DNA of 64,000 nucleotides from Paratinospora sagittata (taxonomy: Eukaryota; Streptophyta; Magnoliopsida; Ranunculales; Menispermaceae), in assembly GCA_035771175.1 (NCBI GenBank), contig CM069594.1:15099670-15163669 (forward strand), given 5' to 3'. The notes under the pieces were generated by a model. That model was not told the DNA's origin. It ran no database searches and saw nothing but the letters and a program-made list of their open reading frames with translations. The translations under genes and the position numbers were made by a program. Below are positions 1 to 12,594 of this stretch, piece after piece; within the stretch, counting starts at the first letter, position 1, and every line of letters begins with the position of its first letter.

Positions 1-1067
1 ATATTTCTAACGAGAAAAATGTGGGCACTTCTGCTTGCTCGATTTTTATATTCCTTACTCAGTTTTGCCAGGTTATCTTAATTGAAATATGCTCTACTAA
101 CACCTAGATGATTCCCTTTGTCTCGCACGCCCAAAACAACTTTAGATTAAACAATGTTTTGAATTCAAATCATTTTCTACTCACTTGCTCTTTAACATGC
201 AACTTCTATTTTTATAAAACACTCATTCTCTGATTTTCAAAAATACAACACGCACGATTTTTGTAAGTTAGATTGAGCTTTCAAAGAGTTTTTCAAGAGA
301 AGAAAGTAACGATTCTTGCATTTTCCAAAACCAGCTTCGAATTGAATCAAAATTGCAATCTGTCTTGATGATAACGTCATTGTTCAGCAAGTTCTTCATT
401 TTATCCCTTTTGTGCTTAGATTTGCAGAGGGTATCCATTGTTTTAAACAGTAAGTATATGAAGTGGTCTCGGTAAGATAACACATCAAAAAAGAACACAA
501 CACCTGTATTGCATCAGGAACACATCAAACAATAGCTTTCGAAGTCTACAAAGATCAAGCTCGAAGAACGAAGACATATCTCATGTCTAATGCACTAGTT
601 TGATCTTTGGTGTGTAGGGTAACCTCTCGATCAAACTCAGCACTAAAACTCTGAAAATTGCAAAGTCTTCAAAATCACTTCGATATAGTATTTCATATTG
701 AAAAAATGTTTTTCGTAAGGTTTTAATCATAATTTCAATGAGTTTTGAATTATTTAAAAGTGTTTTGAGTCAATGGAATGGTTCGTGAGTGTCAAAATAT
801 TAATTTTTCAAAAATAAGGCTATCCAGCAATTTGCCAAAATTCTCGAGAAGGCACTAGCGCACTATCAGTGTTGATAACACATTGATAGGGTTCTATAGT
901 AAGACATTTGTTTTTTTTGAAAAATTGTCTATAGCGCGCTATCCCCTTTGGTGACTCGCTATAAAGCTGTTGCCTTGATCTTTTCATTTTTAGTAAAATG
1001 GGCAATAGTTCGATATAGGCCTTGATAACACTCTATCGGAAAGTCTAAAAAACTCAAGCTCTCTAGT
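1..1067 (+). repeat. Monomer M0 (partial, cut by window edge)
   Basis: This is the 3' 1,067 bp of a subfamily I unit; the first ~85 bp lie outside the window. It is nearly identical to M1. Visible differences from M1 are aacagtaag versus aacaataag and gttcgtgag versus gttcttgag. It carries the one-base-short ctttcaaag motif. Confidence 0.92.
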
Positions 1068-2219
1068 TTGTGTATATCGACCCGCTATCTGTCAATAGAG
1101 AACATGATACACAACCAAATAGCACTCTATCCACGTCTGAGACAAAAATCAGATATTTCTAACGAGAAAAATGTGGGCACTTCTGCTTGCTCGATTTTTA
1201 TATTCCTTACTCAGTTTTGCCAGGTTATCTTAATTGAAATATGCTCTACTAACACCTAGATGATTCCCTTTGTCTCGCACGCCCAAAACAACTTTAGATT
1301 AAACAATGTTTTGAATTCAAATCATTTTCTACTCACTTGCTCTTTAACATGCAACTTCTATTTTTATAAAACACTCATTCTCTGATTTTCAAAAATACAA
1401 CACGCACGATTTTTGTAAGTTAGATTGAGCTTTCAAAGAGTTTTTCAAGAGAAGAAAGTAACGATTCTTGCATTTTCCAAAACCAGCTTCGAATTGAATC
1501 AAAATTGCAATCTGTCTTGATGATAACGTCATTGTTCAGCAAGTTCTTCATTTTATCCCTTTTGTGCTTAGATTTGCAGAGGGTATCCATTGTTTTAAAC
1601 AATAAGTATATGAAGTGGTCTCGGTAAGATAACACATCAAAAAAGAACACAACACCTGTATTGCATCAGGAACACATCAAACAATAGCTTTCGAAGTCTA
1701 CAAAGATCAAGCTCGAAGAACGAAGACATATCTCATGTCTAATGCACTAGTTTGATCTTTGGTGTGTAGGGTAACCTCTCGATCAAACTCAGCACTAAAA
1801 CTCTGAAAATTGCAAAGTCTTCAAAATCACTTCGATATAGTATTTCATATTGAAAAAATGTTTTTCGTAAGGTTTTAATCATAATTTCAATGAGTTTTGA
1901 ATTATTTAAAAGTGTTTTGAGTCAATGGAATGGTTCTTGAGTGTCAAAATATTAATTTTTCAAAAATAAGGCTATCCAGCAATTTGCCAAAATTCTCGAG
2001 AAGGCACTAGCGCACTATCAGTGTTGATAACACATTGATAGGGTTCTATAGTAAGACATTTGTTTTTTTTGAAAAATTGTCTATAGCGCGCTATCCCCTT
2101 TGGTGACTCGCTATAAAGCTGTTGCCTTGATCTTTTCATTTTTAGTAAAATGGGCAATAGTTCGATATAGGCCTTGATAACACTCTATCGGAAAGTCTAA
2201 AAAACTCAAGCTCTCTAGT
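1068..2219 (+). repeat. Monomer M1 (1,152 bp, subfamily I)
   Basis: Its 3' part is of the A type: gataacacattgatagg, ttttttttgaaaaattg and tatagcgcgctatcc. It carries caatgttttg, aacatgcaac, aattgcaatc and tgcactag, and ends ctcaagctctctagtttgtg. Confidence 0.93.
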
Positions 2220-3372
2220 TTGTGTATATCGACCCGCTATCTGTCAATAGAGAACATGATACACAACCAAATAGCACTCTATCCACGTCTGAGACAAAAA
2301 TCAGATATTTCTAAGGAGAAAAATGTGGGCACTTCTGCTTGCTCGATTTTTATATTCCTTACTCAGTTTTGCCAGGTTATCTTAATTGAAATATGCTCTA
2401 CTAACACCTAGATGATTCCCTTTGTCTCGCACGCCCAAAACAACTTTAGATTAAACAATGTTTTGAATTCAAATCATTTTGTACTCACTTGCTCTTTAAC
2501 ATGCTACTTCTATTTTTATAAAACACTCATTCTCTGATTTTCAAAAATACAACACGCACGATTTTTGTAAGTTAGATTGAGCTTTCAAAGAGTTTTTCAA
2601 GAGAAGAAAGTAATGATTCTTGCATTTTCCAAAACAAGCTTCGAATTGAATCAAAATTGCAATCTGTCTTGATGATAACGTCATTGTTCAGCAAGTTCTT
2701 CATTTTATCCCTTTTGTGCTTAGATTTGCAGAGGGTATCCATTGTTTTAAACAGTAAGTATATGAAGTGGTCTCGGTAAGATAACACATCAAAAAAGAAC
2801 ACAACACCTGTATTGCATCAAGAACACATCAAACAATAGCTTTCGAAGTCTACAAAGATCAAGCTCGAAGAACGAAGACATATCTCAAGTCTAATGCACT
2901 AGTTTGATCTTTGGTGTGCAGGGTAACCTCTCGATCAAACTCAGCACTAAAACTCTGAAAATTGCAAAGTCTTCAAAATCACTTCGATATAGTATTTCAT
3001 TTTGAAAAAAATGTTTTCCGTAAGGTTTTAATCATAATTTCAATGAGTTTTGAATTATTTAAAAGTGTTTTGAGTCAATGGAATGGTTCTTGAGTGTCAA
3101 AATATTAATTTTTCAAAAATAAGGCTATCCAGCAATTTGCCAAAATTCTCGAGAAGGCACTAGCGCACTATCAGTGTTGATAGCACGTTGATAGGGTTCT
3201 ATAATAAGACATTTGTTTTTTCTGGAAAATTGTCTATAGCACGCTATCCCCTTTGGTGACTCGCTATAAAGCTGTTGCCTTGATCTTTTCATTTTTAGTA
3301 AAATGGGCAATAGTTCGATATAGGCCTTGATAACATGCTATCGGAAAGTCTAAAAAACTCCAACTCTCTAGT
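2220..3372 (+). repeat. Monomer M2 (1,153 bp, subfamily I)
   Basis: It has tctaaggag and aacatgctac in the 5' half, shared with M4. Its 3' part is of the B type: gatagcacgttgatagg, tctggaaaattg, tatagcacgctatcc. It ends ctccaactctctag and has one extra A in tgaaaaaaatg. Confidence 0.93.
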
Positions 3373-4524
3373 TTGTGTATATCGACCCGCTATCTGTCAA
3401 TAGAGAACATGATACACAACCAAATAGCACTCTATCCACGTCTGAGACAAAAATCAGATATTTCCAACGAGAAAACTGTGGGCACTTCTGCTTGCTCGAT
3501 TTTTATATTCCTTACTCAGTTTTGCCCGGTTATCTTAATTGAAATATGCTCTACTAACACCTAGATGATTCCCTTTGTCTCGCACGCCCAAAACAACTTT
3601 AGATTAAACAATGTTTTGAATTCAAATCATTTTGTACTCACTTGCTCTTTAACATGCAACTTCTATTTTTATAAAACACTCATTCTCTGATTTTCAAAAA
3701 TACAACACGCACGATTTTTCTAAGTTAGATTGAGCTTTCAAAGAGTTTTTCAAGAGAAGAAAGTAACGATTCTTGCATTTTCCAAAACAAGCTTCGAATT
3801 GAATCAAAATTGCAATCTGTCTTGATGATAACGTCATTGTTCAGCAAGTTCTTCATTTTATCCCTTTTGTGCTTAGATTTGCAGAGGGTATCCATTGTTT
3901 TAAACAGTAAGTATATGAAGTGGTCTCGGTAAGATAACACATCAAAAAAGAACACAACACCTGTATTGCATCAAGAACACATCAAACAATAGCTTTCGAA
4001 GTCTACAAAGATCAAGCTCGAAGAACGAAGACATATCTCATGTCTAATGCACTAGTTTGATCTTTGGTGTGGAGGGTAACCTCTCGATCAAACTCAGCAC
4101 TAAAACTCTGAAAATTGCAAAGTCTTCAAAATCACTTCGATATAGTATTTCATATTGAAAAAATGTTTTTCGTAAGGTTTTAATCATAATTTCAATGAGT
4201 TTTGAATTATTTAAAAGTGTTTTGAGTCAATGGAATGGTTCTTGAGTGTCAAAATATTAATTTTTCAAAAATAAGGCTATCCAGCAATTTGCCAAAATTC
4301 TCGAGAAGGCACTAGCGCACTATCAGTGTTGATAACACATTGATCGGGTTCTATAGTAAGACATTTGTTTTTTTTGAAAAATTGTCTATAGCGCGCTATC
4401 CCCTTTGGTGACTCGCTATAAAGCTGTTGCCTTGATCTTTTCATTTTTAGTAAAATGGGCAATAGTTCGATATAGGCCTTGATAACACTCTATCGGAAAG
4501 TCTAAAAAACTCAAGCTCTCTAGT
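3373..4524 (+). repeat. Monomer M3 (1,152 bp, subfamily I)
   Basis: A-type 3' end like M1 and M5. Private changes are tttccaacgagaaaactg, ttttgcccggtt, gatttttctaag, gtgtggagggt and cattgatcggg. Confidence 0.93.
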
Positions 4525-5679
4525 TTGTGTATATCGACCCGCTATCTGTCAATAGAGAACATGATACACAACCAAATAGCACTCTATCCACGTCTGAGAC
4601 AAAAATCAGATATTTCTAAGGAGAAAAATGTGGGCACTTCTGCTTGCTCGATTTTTATATTCCTTACTCAGTTTTGCCAGGTTATCTTAATTGAAATATG
4701 CTCTACTAACACCTAGATGATTCCCTTTGTCTCGCACGCCCAAAACAACTTTAGATTAAACAATGTTTTGAATTCAAATCATTTTGTACTCACTTGCTCT
4801 TTAACATGCTACTTCTATTTTTATAAAACACTCATTCTCTGATTTTCAAAAATACAACACGCACGATTTTTGAAAGTTAGATTGAGCTTTCAAAGAGTTT
4901 TTCAAGAGAAGAAAGTAATGATTCTTGCATTTTCCAAAACAAGCTTCGAATTGAATCAAAATTGCAATCTGTCTTGATGATAACGTCATTGTTCAGCAAG
5001 TTCTTCATTTTATCCCTTTTGTGCTTAGATTTGCAGAGGGTATCCATTGTTTAAAACAGTAAGTATATGAAGTGGTCTCGGTAAGATAACACATCAAAAA
5101 AGAACACAACACCTGTATTGCATCAAGAACACATCAAACAATAGCTTTCGAAGTCTACAAAGATCAAGCTCGAAGAACGAAGACATATCTCATGTCTAAT
5201 GCACTAGTTTGATCTTTGGTGTGTAGGGTAACCTCTCGATCAAACTCAGCACTAAAACTCTGAAAATTGCAAAGTCTTCAAAATCACTTCGATATAATAT
5301 TTCATTTTTTAAAAAAAATCTTTTCCGTAAGGTTTTAATCAAAATTTCAATGAGTTTTGAATTATTTAAAAGTGTTTTGAGTCAATGGAATGGTTCTTGA
5401 GTGTCAAAATATTAATTTTTCAAAAATAAGGCTATCCAGCAATTTGCCAAAATTCTCGAGAAGGCACTAGCGCACTATCAGTGTTGATAGCACGTTGATA
5501 GGGTTCTATAATAAGACATTTGTTTTTTCTGGAAAATTGTCTATAGCACGCTATCCCCTTTGGTGACTCGCTATAAAGCTGTTGCCTTGATCTTTTCATT
5601 TTTAGTAAAATGGGCAATAGTTCGATATAGGCCTTGATAACACGCTATCGGAAAGTCTAAAAAACTCCAACTCTCTAGT
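4525..5679 (+). repeat. Monomer M4 (1,155 bp, longest unit)
   Basis: It shares tctaaggag, aacatgctac and the B-type 3' end with M2. The extra length lies in the A/T run catttttt followed by aaaaaaaatc near 5305. The change tgtttaaaacagt puts a stop into the antisense open frame, and the motif tttttgaaagtt is also unusual. Confidence 0.93.
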
Positions 5680-6831
5680 TTGTGTATATCGACCCGCTAT
5701 CTGTCAATAGAGAACATGATACACAACCAAATAGCACTCTATCCACGTCTGAGACAAAAATCAGATATTTCTAACGAGAAAAATGTGGGCACTTCTGCTT
5801 GCTCGATTTTTATATTCCTTACTCAGTTTTGCCAGGTTATCTTAATTGAAATATGCTCTACTAACACCTAGATGATTCCCTTTGTCTCGCACGCCCAAAA
5901 CAACTTTAGATTAAACAATGTTTTGAATTCAAATCATTTTGTACTCACTTGCTCTTTAACATGCAACTTCTATTTTTATAAAACACTCATTCTCTGATTT
6001 TCAAAAATACAACACGCACGATTTTTGTAAGTTAGATTGAGCTTTCAAAGAGTTTTTCAAGAGAAGAAAGTAACGATTCTTGCATTTTCGAAAACAAGCT
6101 TCGAATTGAATCAAAATTGCAATCTGTCTTGATGATAACGTCATTGTTCAGCAAGTTCTTCATTTTATCCCTTTTGTGCTTAGATTTGCAGAGGGTTTCC
6201 ATTGTTTTAAACAGTAAGTATATGAAGTGGTCTCGGTAAGATAACACATCAAAAAAGAACACAACACCTGTATTGCATCAGGAACACATCAAACAATAGC
6301 TTTCGAAGTCTACAAAGATCAAGCTCGAAGAACGAAGACATATCTCATGTCTAATGCACTAGTTTGATCTTTGGTGTGTAGGGTAACCTCTCGATCAAAC
6401 TCAGCACTAAAACTCTGAAAATTGCAAAGTCTTCAAAATCACTTCGATATAGTATTTCATTTTGAAAAAATGTTTTTCGTAAGGTTTTAATCATAATTTC
6501 AAAGAGTTTTGAATTATTTAAAAGTTTTTTGAGTCAATGGAATGGTTCTTGAGTGTCAAAATATTAATTTTTCAAAAATAAGGCTATCCAGCAATTTGCC
6601 AAAATTCTCGAGAAGGCACTAGCGCACTATCAGTGTTGATAGCACATTGATAGGGTTCTATAGTAAGACATTTGTTTTTTTTGAAAAATTGTCTATAGCG
6701 CGCTATCCCCTTTGGTGACTCGTTATAAAGCTGTTGCCTTGATCTTTTCATTTTTAGTAAAATGGGCAATAGTTCGATATAGGCCTTGATAACACTCTAT
6801 CGGAAAGTCTAAAAAACTCAAGCTCTCTAGT
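5680..6831 (+). repeat. Monomer M5 (1,152 bp, subfamily I)
   Basis: Mostly an A-type 3' end (like M1, M3) but with gatagcacattgatagg, intermediate between A and B. Private changes are ttttcgaaaac, gagggtttcc, tttcaaagagttttg and cgttataaag. Confidence 0.93.
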
Positions 6832-7983
6832 TTGTGTATATCGACCCGCTATCTGTCAATAGAGAACATGATACACAACCAAATAGCACTCTATCCACGT
6901 CTGAGACAAAAATCTGATATTACTAAGGAGAAAAATGTGGGCACTTCTGCTTGCTCGATTTTTATATTCCTTACTCAGTTTTGCCAGGTTATCTTAATTG
7001 AAATATGCTCTACTAACACCTAGATGATTCCCTTTGTCTCGCACGCCCAAAACAACTTTAGATTAAACAATGTTTTGAATTCAAATCATTTTGTACTCAC
7101 TTGCTCTTTAACATGCAACTTCTATTTTTATAAAACACTCATTCTCTGATTTTCAAAAATACAACACGCATGATTTTTGTAAGTTAGATTGAGCTTTCAA
7201 AGAGTTTTTCAAGAGAAGAAAGTAACGATTCTTGCATTTTCCAAAACAAGCTTCGAATTGAATCAAAATTGCAATCTGTCTTGATGATAACGTCATTGTT
7301 CAGCAAGTTCTTCATTTTATCCCTTCTGTGCTTAGATTTGCAGAGGGTATCCATTGTTTTAAACAGTAAGTATATGAAGTGGTCTCGGTAAGATAACACA
7401 TCAAAAAAGAACACAACACGTGTATTGCATCAAGAACACATCAAACAATAGCTTTCGAAGTCTACAAAGATCAAGCTCGAAGAACGAAGACATATCTCAA
7501 GTCTAATCCACTAGTTTGATCTTTGGTGTGTAGGGTAACCTCTCGATCAAACTCAGCACTAAAACTCTGAAAATTGCAAAGTCTTCAAAATCACTTCGAT
7601 ATAGTATTTCATTTTGAAAAAAATATTTTCCGTAAGGTTTTAATCATAATTTCAATGAGTTTTGAATTATTTAAAAGTGTTTTGAGTCAATGGAATGGTT
7701 CTTGAGTGTCAAAATATTAATTTTTCAAAAATAAGGCTATCCAGCAATTTGCCAAAATTCTCGAGAAGGCACTAGCGCACTATCAGTGTTGATAGCACGT
7801 TGATAGGGTTCTATAATAAGACATTTGTTTTTTCTGGAAAATTGTCTATAGCACGCTATCCCCTTTGGTGACTCGCTATAAAGCTGTTGCCTTGATCTTT
7901 TCATTTTTTGTAAAATGGGCAATAGTTCGATATAGGCCTTGATAACACGCTATCGGAAAGTCTAAAAACTCAAGCTCTCTAGT
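6832..7983 (+). repeat. Monomer M6 (1,152 bp, subfamily I)
   Basis: B-type 3' end like M2 and M4. It has gatattactaaggag, cgcatgattttt, ccttctgtgc and cattttttgtaaaatg. It is the last unit carrying the one-base-short ctttcaaag. One A is missing in gtctaaaaactcaag at its end. Confidence 0.93.
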
Positions 7984-9136
7984 TTGTGTACATCGACCCG
8001 CTATCTGTCAATAGAGAACATGATACACAACCAAATAGCACTCTATCCACGTCTGAGACAAAAATCAGATATTTCTAACGAGAAAAATGTGGGCACTTCT
8101 GCTTGCTCGATTTTTATATTCCTTACTCAGTTTTGCCAGGTTATCTTAATTGAAATATGCTCTACTAACACCTAGATGATTCCCTTTGTCTCGCACGCCC
8201 AAAACAACTTTAGATTAAACAATGTTTTGAATTCAAATCATTTTGTACTCACTTGCTCTTTAACATGCAACTTCTATTTTTATAAAACACTCATTCTCTG
8301 ATTTTCAAAAATACAACACGCACGGTTTTTGTAAGTTAGATTGAGCTTTCCAAAGAGTTTTTCAAGAGAAGAAAGTAACGATTCTTGCATTTTCCAAAAC
8401 AAGCTTCGAATTGAATCAAATTTGCAATCTGTCTTGATGATAACGTTATTGTTCAGCAAGTTCTTCATTTTATCCCTTTTGTGCATTGATTTGTAGAGGG
8501 TATCCATTGTTTTAAACTGTAAGTATATGAAGTGGTCTCGGTAAGATAACACATCAAAAAAGAACACAACACCTGTATTGCATCAAGAACACATCAAACA
8601 ATAGCTTTCGAAGTCTACAAAGATCAAGCTCGAAGAACGAAGACATATCTCATGTCTAATGCACTAGTTTGATCTTTGGTGTGTAGGGTAACCTCTCGAT
8701 CAAACTCAGCACTAAAACTCTGAAAATTGCAAAGTCTTCAAAATCACTTCGATATAGTATTTCATTTTGAAAAAATGTTTTTCGTAAGGTTTTAATCATA
8801 ATTTCAATGAGTTTTGAATTATTTAAAAGTGTTTTGAGTCAATGGAATGGTTCTTTAGTGTCAAAATATTAATTTTTCAAAAATAAGGCTATCCAGCAAT
8901 TTGCCAAAATTCTCGAGAAGGCACTAGCGCACTATCAGTGTTGATAGCACGTTGATAGGGTTCTATAATAAGACATTTGTTTTTTCTGAAAGATTGTCTA
9001 TAGCGCGCTATCCCCTTTGATGACTCGCTATAAAGCTGTTGCCTTGATCTTTTCATTTTTAGTAAAATGGGCAATAGTTCGATATAGGCCTTGATAACAC
9101 GCTATCGGAAAGTCTAAAAAACTCAAGCTCTCTAGT
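7984..9136 (+). repeat. Monomer M7 (1,153 bp, subfamily I)
   Basis: First unit with ctttccaaag, so the antisense frame runs on to 95 codons (8280-8567, GTG start). The variable site reads T here (ttgtagagg, T at 8494). Also tgtacatcgac and gtgcattgat. Confidence 0.93.
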
Positions 9137-10288
9137 TTGTGTATATCGACCCGCTATCTGTCAATAGAGAACATGATACACAACCAAATAGCACTCTATC
9201 CACGTCTGAGACAAAAATCAGATATTTCTAACGAGAAAAATGTGGGCACTTCTGCTTGCTCGATTTTTATATTCCTTACTCAGTTTTGCCAGGGTATCTT
9301 AATTGAAATATGCTCTACTAACACCTAGATGATTCCCTTTGTCTCGCACGCCCAAAACAACTTTAGATTAAACAATGTTTTGAATTCAAATCATTTTGAA
9401 CTCACTTGCTCTTTAACATGCAACTTCTATTTTTATAAAACACTCATTCTCTGATTTTCAAAAATACAACACGCACGATTTTTGTAAGTTAGATTGAGCT
9501 TTCCAAAGAGTTTTTCAAGAGAAGAAAGTAACGATTCTTGCATTTTCCAAAACAAGCTTCGAATTGAATCAAAATTGCAATCTGTCTTGATGATAACGTT
9601 ATTGTTCAGCAAGTTCTTCATTTTATCCCTTTTGTGCTTAGATTTGCAGAGGGTATCCATTGTTTAAAACAGTAAGTATATGAAGTGGTCTCGGTAAGAT
9701 AACACATCAAAAAAGAACACAACACCTGTATTGCATCAAGAACACATCAAACAATAGCTTTCGAAGTCTACAAAGATCAAGCTCGAAGAACGAAGACATA
9801 TCTCATGTCTAATGCACTAGTTTGATCTTTGGTGTGTAGGGTAACCTCTCGATCAAACTCAGCACTAAAACTCTGAAAATTGCAAAGTCTTCAAAATCAC
9901 TTCGATATAGTATTTAATTTTGAAAAAATGTTTTTCGTAAGGTTTTAATCATAATTTAAATGAGTTTTGAATTATTTAAAAGTGTTTTGAGTCAATGGAA
10001 TGGTTCTTGAGTGTCAAAATATTAATTTTTCAAAAATAAGGCTATCCAGCAATTTGCCAAAATTCTCGAGAAGGCACTAGCGCACTATCAGTGTTGATAG
10101 CACGTTGATAGGGTTCTATAATAAGACATTTGTTTTTTCTGAAAAATTGTCTATAGCGCGCTATCCCCTTTGATGACTCTCTATAAAGCTGTTGCCTTGA
10201 TCTTTTCATTTTTAGTAAAATGGGCAATAGTTCGATATAGGCCTTGATAACACGCTATCGAAAAGTCTAAAAACTCAAGCTCTCTAGT
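9137..10288 (+). repeat. Monomer M8 (1,152 bp, subfamily I)
   Basis: Private changes: ccagggtatc, tttgaactcac, tatttaatttt, aatttaaatgag and gactctctataaag. As in M4, tgtttaaaacagt places a stop upstream of the antisense ATG. One A is missing before ctcaagctctctag. Confidence 0.93.
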
Positions 10289-11441
10289 TTGTGTATATCG
10301 ACCCGCTATCTGTCAATAGAGAACATGATACACAACCAAAAAGCACTCTATCCACGTCTGAGACAAAAATCAGATATTTCTAAGGAGAAAAATGTGGGCA
10401 CTTCTGCTTGCTCGATTTTTCTATTCCTTACTCAGTTTTGCCAGGTTATCTTAATTGAAATATGCTCTACTAACACCTAGATGATTCCCTTTGTCTCGCA
10501 CGCCCAAAACAATTTTAGATTAAACAATATTTTGAATTCAAATCATTTTGTACTCACTTGCTCTTTAACCTGCAACTTCTATTTTTATAAAACACTCATT
10601 CTCAGATTTTCAAAAATACAACACGCACGACTTTTGTAAGTTAGATTGAGCTTTCCAAAGAGTTTTTCAAGAGAAGAAAGTAATGATTCTTGCATTTGCC
10701 AAAACAAGCTTCGAATTGAATCAAAATGGCAATCTGTCTTGATGATAACGTCATTGTTCAGCAAGTTCTTCATTTTATCCCTTTTGTGCTTAGATTTGCA
10801 GAGGGTATCCATTGTTTTAAACTGTAAGTATATGAAGTGGTCTCGGTAAGATAACACATCAAAAAAGAACACAACACCTGTATTGCATCAAGAACACATC
10901 AAACAATAGCTTTCGAAGTCTACGAAGATCAAGCTCGAAGAACGAAGACATATCTCAGGTCTAATGCATTAGTTTGATCTTTGGTGTGTAGGGTAACCTC
11001 TCGATCAAACTCAGCACTAAAACTCTGAAAATTGCAAAGTCTTCAAAATCACTTCGATATAGTATTTCATTTTGAAAAAATGTTTTCCGTAAGGTTTTAA
11101 TCATAATTTCAATGAGTTTTGAATTATTTAAAAGTGTTTTGAGTCAATGGAATGGTTCTTGAGTGTGAAAATATTAATTTTTAAAAAATAAGGCTATCCA
11201 GCAATTTGCCAAAATTCTCGAGAAGGCACTAGCGCACTATCAGTGTTGATAGCACGTTGATAGGGTTCTATAATAAGACATTTGTTTTTTCTGGAAAATT
11301 GTCTATAGCGCGCTATCCCCTTTGATGACTCGCTCTAAAGCTGTTGCCTTGATCTTTTCATTTTTAGTAAAATGGGCAATAGTTCGATATAGGCCTTGAT
11401 AGCACGCTATCGGAAAGTCTGAAAAACTCGAGCTCTCGGGT
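10289..11441 (+). repeat. Monomer M9 (1,153 bp, subfamily I to II switch)
   Basis: The 5' end is subfamily I (ttgtgtatatcg, aaggag). From about 10.41-10.53 kb onward it shows subfamily II states: gatttttctattcc, caatattttg, aacctgcaac, gacttttgtaag, aatggcaatc, tgcattag and the end ctcgagctctcgggtttggg. It has gatagcacgctatcgg at the dyad near the 3' end. Confidence 0.93.
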
Positions 11442-12594
11442 TTGGGTATATCGACCTGCTATCTGTCAATAAAGAACATGATACACAACCAAATAGCACT
11501 CTATCCACGTCTGAGAAAAAAATCAGATATTTCTAACGAGAAAAATGTTGGCACTTCTGCTTACTCGATTTTTCTATTCCTTACTCAGTTTTGCCAGGTT
11601 ATCTTAATTGAAATATGCTCTACTAACACCTAGATGATTCCCTTTGACTCGCACGCCCAAAACAACTTTAGATTAAATAATATTTTGAATTCAAATCATT
11701 TTGTACTCACTTGCTCTTTAACCTGCAACTTCTATTTTTATAAAACACTCATTCTCAGATTTTCAAAAATACAACACGCACGACTTTTGTAAGTTAGATT
11801 GAGCTTTCCAAAGAGTTTTTCAAGAGAAGAAAGTAATGATTCTTGCATTTGCCAAAACAAGCTTCGAATTGAATCAAAATGGCAATCTGTCTTGATGATA
11901 ACGTCATTGTTCAGCAAGTTCTTCATTTTATCCCTTTTGTGCTTAGATTTGGAGAGGGTATCCATTGTTTTAAACTGTAAGTATATGAAGTGGTCTCGGT
12001 AAGATAACACATCAAAAAAGAACACAACACCTGTATTGCATCAAGAACACATCAAACAATAGCTTTCGAAGTCTACAAAGATCAAGCTCGAAGAACGAAG
12101 ACATATCTCATGTCTAATGCATTAGTTTGATCTTTGGTGTGTAGGGTAACCTCTCGATCAAACTCAGCACTAAAACTCTGAAAATTGCAAAGTCTTTAAA
12201 ATCACTTCGATATAGTATTTCATTTTGAAAAAATGTTTTCCGTAAGGTTTTAATCATAATTTCAATGAGTTTTGAATTATTTTAAAGTGTTTTGAGTCAA
12301 TGGAATGGTTCTTGAGTGTCAAAATATTACTTTTTCAAAAATAAGGCTATCCAGCAATTTGACAAAATTCTCGAGAAGGCACTAGCGCACTATCAGTGTT
12401 GATAGCACGTTGATAGGGTTCTATAATAAGACATTTGTTTTTTCTGGAAAATTGTCTATAGCGCGCTATCCCCTTTGATGACTCGCTATAAAGCTATTGC
12501 CTTGATCTTTTCATTTTTAGTAAAATGGGCAATAGTTCGATATAGGCCTTGATAACACGCTATCGGAGAGTCTGAAAAACTCGAGCTCTCGGGT
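11442..12594 (+). repeat. Monomer M10 (1,153 bp, subfamily II)
   Basis: Private changes include tcaataaagaacatg, atgttggcac, ctttgactcgc, gtctttaaaatc, attttaaagtg, attactttttc and ttgacaaaat. It shares gagaaaaaaatc with M11 and M13. The variable site is G (ttggagagg). Confidence 0.92.

Larger units (their letters stand above)
1068..7983 (+). repeat. Alternating dimer (2,305-2,307 bp) in subfamily I
   Basis: Two unit types alternate. M2, M4 and M6 have aaggag near the 5' end and a B-type 3' end (gatagcacgttgatagg, tctggaaaattg, tatagcacgctatcc). M1, M3 and M5 have mainly the A-type end (ttttttttgaaaaattg, tatagcgcgctatcc). Same-type units lie 2,305 or 2,307 bp apart. The pattern fades in M7, whose 3' end is intermediate. 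Confidence 0.82.

Noticed and set aside
820..1005. 61-codon minus-strand frame (LLKMKRSRQQLYSES type)
   Set aside because: It overlaps the dyad cluster and is absent from several units because of small indels. Its changes follow the subfamily marks rather than codon positions. No domain recognised.
1068..1259. 63-codon sense-strand frame repeated in most units
   Set aside because: It starts at TTG, has no recognisable motif, gains or loses stops freely (116 codons in M14, M20 and M22949-type units; stops in M31, M36, M41) and simply follows the satellite period.
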